NCBI GenBank assembly: GCA_949358305.1
Contig: OX442314.1
Location: forward strand, 17,291,060-17,355,059
Direction: 5' to 3'
DNA length: 64,000 bases
From: Strigamia acuminata
Taxonomy: Eukaryota; Arthropoda; Chilopoda; Geophilomorpha; Linotaeniidae
Within the stretch, counting starts at the first letter, position 1; every line of letters starts with the position of its first letter. Below, in pieces: positions 60,801 through 64,000 of the stretch. The notes below the pieces were generated by a model. It was given only the letters and a program-made list of their open reading frames with translations. It ran no database searches and was not told the origin of the DNA. A program made the position numbers and the translations under genes.

Positions 60801-62744
60801 AATTAGGCTAGTGTTTACCTCGTGTAACGGATAAGCTGCAGTGTAAACACCTTTAGAAATTAACCTATCGATTCCAAATTCGGCTCTTCTCTTCATCCCG
60901 TACGTCGTAGTTTGTAATATTTCGTTGACAACTTGATGCCTCTGTGTAGAACGGAAATAGGAATCGTGTTTGTCGCTTCCAAGAAATCTAAAAGGGAAAA
61001 TTTACTGCATTTTAAATTTAATCAGTCGTATTAAATTTGAAACACCGTGATTGATTGTTACCTATCTATTTTCGATTTTTTAAATGCGCACGTGTAGAAT
61101 TTGACAGGATGATTTGGCACTTGTTGTGCCATTACATTCGGTATGTTGACCATTTGAAGAAATTTCTGAGACCAGTTACTCGGGGGGTTTAGAAGTACCT
61201 AGAAGATAAATAAAAACGTAATTTATTCTGAGTGTTGTGCAGTGTTACGCATGGATCACAAAGGTAACGGTGCATAAATAGTCAAACCTATAATGTAATG
61301 TACTAATGCGAGTAAATGAGTACAAATGATTCCGTGGTTTCTAGTTTATTTGACTATAAGACCATACTTTATAGCTATTGTATTCAGTTATTGCCTGGTG
61401 TGTGCTATAGAGTGCCAATTTCTAAGGTTCATCAAGCTAGCAGTACAACATACACAAGGTGTTTACAAAAAATATTGTCCCATGTACAAATCCAATGTGC
61501 TAAATGCGCCAATTCAAATTTTTAAAAATGCAAATTTCGACTAACTTGTAAGTAAACAGAGATCATTGAAAATAAATGGTTGTCTCTTTGAACACATATC
61601 TAGCATTTACTATTGGGCATAATAATTTTTGTAAACACTAAGCTTAGTGTTTTGTAATGCCGGTCTGATGAACTGAAATTCCCATGTATTTTTAAAACGA
61701 TTTAGTGTAAATTTCCGCGCGATGTACCTCGGGTTGATCATCATCGTCATCATCATCATCATCATCATCATCACTTTCAAGTGGTGGTTCAAAAGTACTC
61801 TTTAAATCAGAAGATGAAGTTGCATATAAATAAACAATTTAAATTTATATACTCCGTAATATATTTTCACCTGTAAAGGCGCTCTCATGCTTAGTTCTTC
61901 AGCATAATGGACCAATACAGGCCATGGAGCTGATAGCTTCATGAAATGTGTTCTCATTGTAGTACCTTTAATAACTTCCTATTGACAATACATAATTTCT
62001 TGTTAAAAATAAAAATTTCGGTTCTTATTGATTGAGAAACCTCTTCCGTGTTGAGTCCAGCTTTTCGTAAATTCTTCACGAATTTTTTTCGCCAATGTTC
62101 GTTCTGCAATTCTTCGTTTTTGCTCGTTTGTTGCATTAAACTTTGAGTTGAGTCAATAGTGCGCTCATAGGATTCTTCATGAACAAGAATAAAATCTGAA
62201 ATTAAATATAGTGACAACCGATATAAGGTACATAATCTGTAAATGCCATAACCCTTTCTTAAAAAAACTTTCTTTGTGACAATAACAAAGTGATTTTAAT
62301 CGTTTGATCACTACTGCGATTGGACGAGTTGTTACATGGGTATTTGCGTTAAGTCACGGCAGTGTATGAACATATTAATGAATTCGTAGATTGTTTTAAG
62401 GACTGTCAATTAGTAATTCAACGCTAGGGGAAAATAATTTTATTTTCGCCTTTACCAATTTTTCTTTTTCCATCTCGAAAATATGTGCCCTCATTTTTCA
62501 GACCAACTTGACTTTCTCGCTCATTCTTGAGAAATCATTGCGTCGAGATTAAAAATGAAAAAAAAATGTAAACATACTACTATAAAATTCAGTTAACTAT
62601 TCATACCAAAGCATCCTGTCGCGCATAATTTTCTGCATTTTTCATATTTTTCCATGAAAATGTCATCGTTCCGTAATTCTGTTTAGGCCCACGACGAGTT
62701 CCGTTTAATTTATTCTTTTCTGTAGCCCATTCGGTGATAGGCAT
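57894..62744 (-). CDS. Anoctamin (TMEM16) family protein, gene D of the array
   Basis: Coding exons in transcript order: 62607-62744, 62456-62519, 62041-62195, 61871-61978, 61728-61799, 61062-61198, 60819-60987, 60598-60763, 60449-60539, 60000-60169, 59853-59935, 59649-59786, 59397-59592, 59233-59344, 59109-59163, 58925-59022, 58731-58858, 58462-58667, 58184-58405, 57986-58117, 57894-57899; 2646 nt, 881 aa. The start is MPITEWA at 62744. The calcium-site pattern is complete (NNAHE, EYLE, EIRLD). Exon 61728-61799 encodes twelve consecutive Asp from a GAT/GAC run. The last exon's acceptor AG is shifted by one base relative to B and C, so the spliced frame meets TGA after a single codon and the 24-residue tail of C is not made. 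A second donor 6 nt further on (57980) would add two codons but not rescue the tail. Confidence 0.87.
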
Positions 62745-63157
62745 GATTGTATGGTTGTCTTTAATTACTTAAAAAAAATTTTTAAAAGTATGCTTATAAT
62801 TTCTTTAAATAATTGCATTTGAATTAAAATAGAAAATTGGGTTCATCCTGACAAGTGTGCGAATGATTCATTCATGGAGATGATTACATTATTAGACTTC
62901 CTTGGTGGAGCTGTTAACACAGCAGCCAAAGTTTTCAAATTAAATATGGAAATTTTCTATTGAAAATTTTATAACGGAAAAAAGTTCTTATCAAACAAAA
63001 AAAATATAAGATTATTTTTAGGTAACGGTAAAAAGGAAATTTTTGATTTGCACGTGCCGGAAATTAGGTTTACGAACAAGCCTTGTTACATTTTGTTCCC
63101 TTTTTTCTTTTGAAATAATTTTTGGAACGTGTTTGACTTGTAAGACTTGTTAGACTT

Positions 63158-63370
63158 GGATCCAAAGCTTGGACGTCCAACCCAATTGATGGTTGCTCTC
63201 TGACACTCTCCTCGAATTATTTTATCGTGAAGTTTGGAACCGAGTTCACTAACAATAATAAATAATAAATAAGCATGTCGGTTTGTTACTTTGTTTTCTT
63301 TATTGAGCAGAAAATTACTACGTTATGATTGTTTGAGAATAAATTTTTGTGACGAAATGAAATAAGGTAG
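63158..63370 (-). pseudogene. Relic of ancestral exon 1 plus promoter block, anoctamin D
   Basis: Keeps CGAGGAGAG and GGACGTCCAAGCTTTGG of gene A exon 1, but the ATG is changed (AAT/ATT) and a small indel shifts the frame. Unlike B and C it lacks their shared TGA, so its decay is at least partly independent. Confidence 0.55.
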
Positions 63371-63880
63371 GACAAATTTTTTTCTTGTCTTAAATCGATT
63401 TGCTTAACACGTCGAAGCGACCGCAGTCACAGATTAGGGGGATCTGTGATCGCGGTGACAAAAACAATAGTTTTTGTTTTAGTAACAAGTCACAGTATAT
63501 TGTGGTTTTAGTCTAGCGGCGGCACGATGCTTACGGTAAAACTAAATTACTTTTTAAATATTTATTTATAATAATTGGGTACAACTGAATTTATTTTTAA
63601 TCAATTCGATCGGAATTTATCAAACCTTTTCCATAAGGAAAATGGCTGTTTTTAGAGTCGGACGGGACGATTTGGCATCCATTAAAGTTTTAGTCGCGGC
63701 ACAGACCGTGCCATCACTGCCATCACACGCAGAAGACAAGAAAATAGAAAGATCATTTTTTAAAAATAAAAACATAATAAAAAATAAGAAATAAAAAATG
63801 GCCTACCGAATAGTGTCGGAAACGGAAAACGTCGAGTATACGTTCTCGTTACGCCCTGTTTTCGTAACTTCTTGTCCTTC
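63371..63880. other. Spacer between anoctamin D and the right-edge gene
   Basis: No gene is seen. A short imperfect hairpin (GACCGCAGTCACAGAT / ATCTGTGATCGCGGTGAC) lies at 63418-63460, and the sequence becomes less AT-rich towards the right-hand promoter. Confidence 0.4.
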
Positions 63881-63884
63881 TACG

Positions 63885-63892
63885 TATATATA
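63885..63892 (+). promoter_or_regulatory. TATA box candidate of the right-edge gene
   Basis: GTATATATAA lies 50 bp upstream of the ATG at 63942, at a distance consistent with a short 5' UTR. Confidence 0.5.
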
Positions 63893-63941
63893 ACCTTCCC
63901 ATCTCATTTCGATTTCAATTCATCTCCGGTTAGTTTGCAAG

Positions 63942-64000
63942 ATGCCGCGCAGCAAATCAGCATCGAGTCTGGAACAATTGTGTTTTCAAATGGTTTGCAC
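63942..64000 (+). CDS. 5' end of an unidentified gene, cut by the window edge
   Basis: An ATG after a TATA box opens a frame of 19 codons beginning MPRSKSASSLEQLCF and still open at the last base. The context AAGATGCC is a fair start. The fragment is too short to assign a family; a serine/basic start of this kind is uninformative. It could also be a first exon with a donor just outside the window. Confidence 0.4.
   Translation, partial: MPRSKSASSLEQLCFQMVC

Overview
The window is nuclear DNA of an arthropod, almost certainly an insect. Every sizeable gene is split by GT-AG introns, most only 50-70 nt long, the DNA is AT-rich, and the proteins are animal orthologues. Short introns and an intron-dense Tor gene fit a beetle, but the species cannot be named from sequence alone. 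All gene models below were spliced by hand; in each complete multi-exon gene the exon lengths sum to a multiple of three and codon phase is kept across every junction.

Layout. 318-1391 (-): UBIAD1-type prenyltransferase in one exon, head-to-head with 2045-12041 (+): complete Tor kinase gene, 41 coding exons, about 2482 aa. 12524-22509 (-): activated Cdc42 kinase (Ack), SAM-kinase-SH3-CRIB-UBA, tail-to-tail with Tor and with 5' exons reaching about 23.3 kb. 23708-25012 (+): serine hydrolase-like alpha/beta hydrolase. 26226-28757 (+): DCAF17. 29891-32782 (+): GMP synthase. 33428-62744 (-): tandem array of four anoctamin (TMEM16) genes, here called A, B, C and D. 63942-64000 (+): first 19 codons of an unrecognised gene cut by the window edge.

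The first half is a quiet block of conserved housekeeping and signalling genes with only small repeats. The second half is an accessory-like region: one ancestral anoctamin was copied in tandem. A is diverged and has lost most of the canonical calcium-binding residues, while B, C and D share the same 21-coding-exon plan. All four keep a common upstream block, but B-D have lost the exon-1 start codon that A uses. Introns and spacers of the array have collected a Tc1-type transposon with a broken transposase, a TTAA-flanked MITE, several long fold-back elements and a possible solo LTR.

I found no RNA gene, CRISPR array or operon, and no clearly new type of system. The most interesting material is the divergence inside the anoctamin array and several splice-level oddities in Tor, Ack and GMP synthase.
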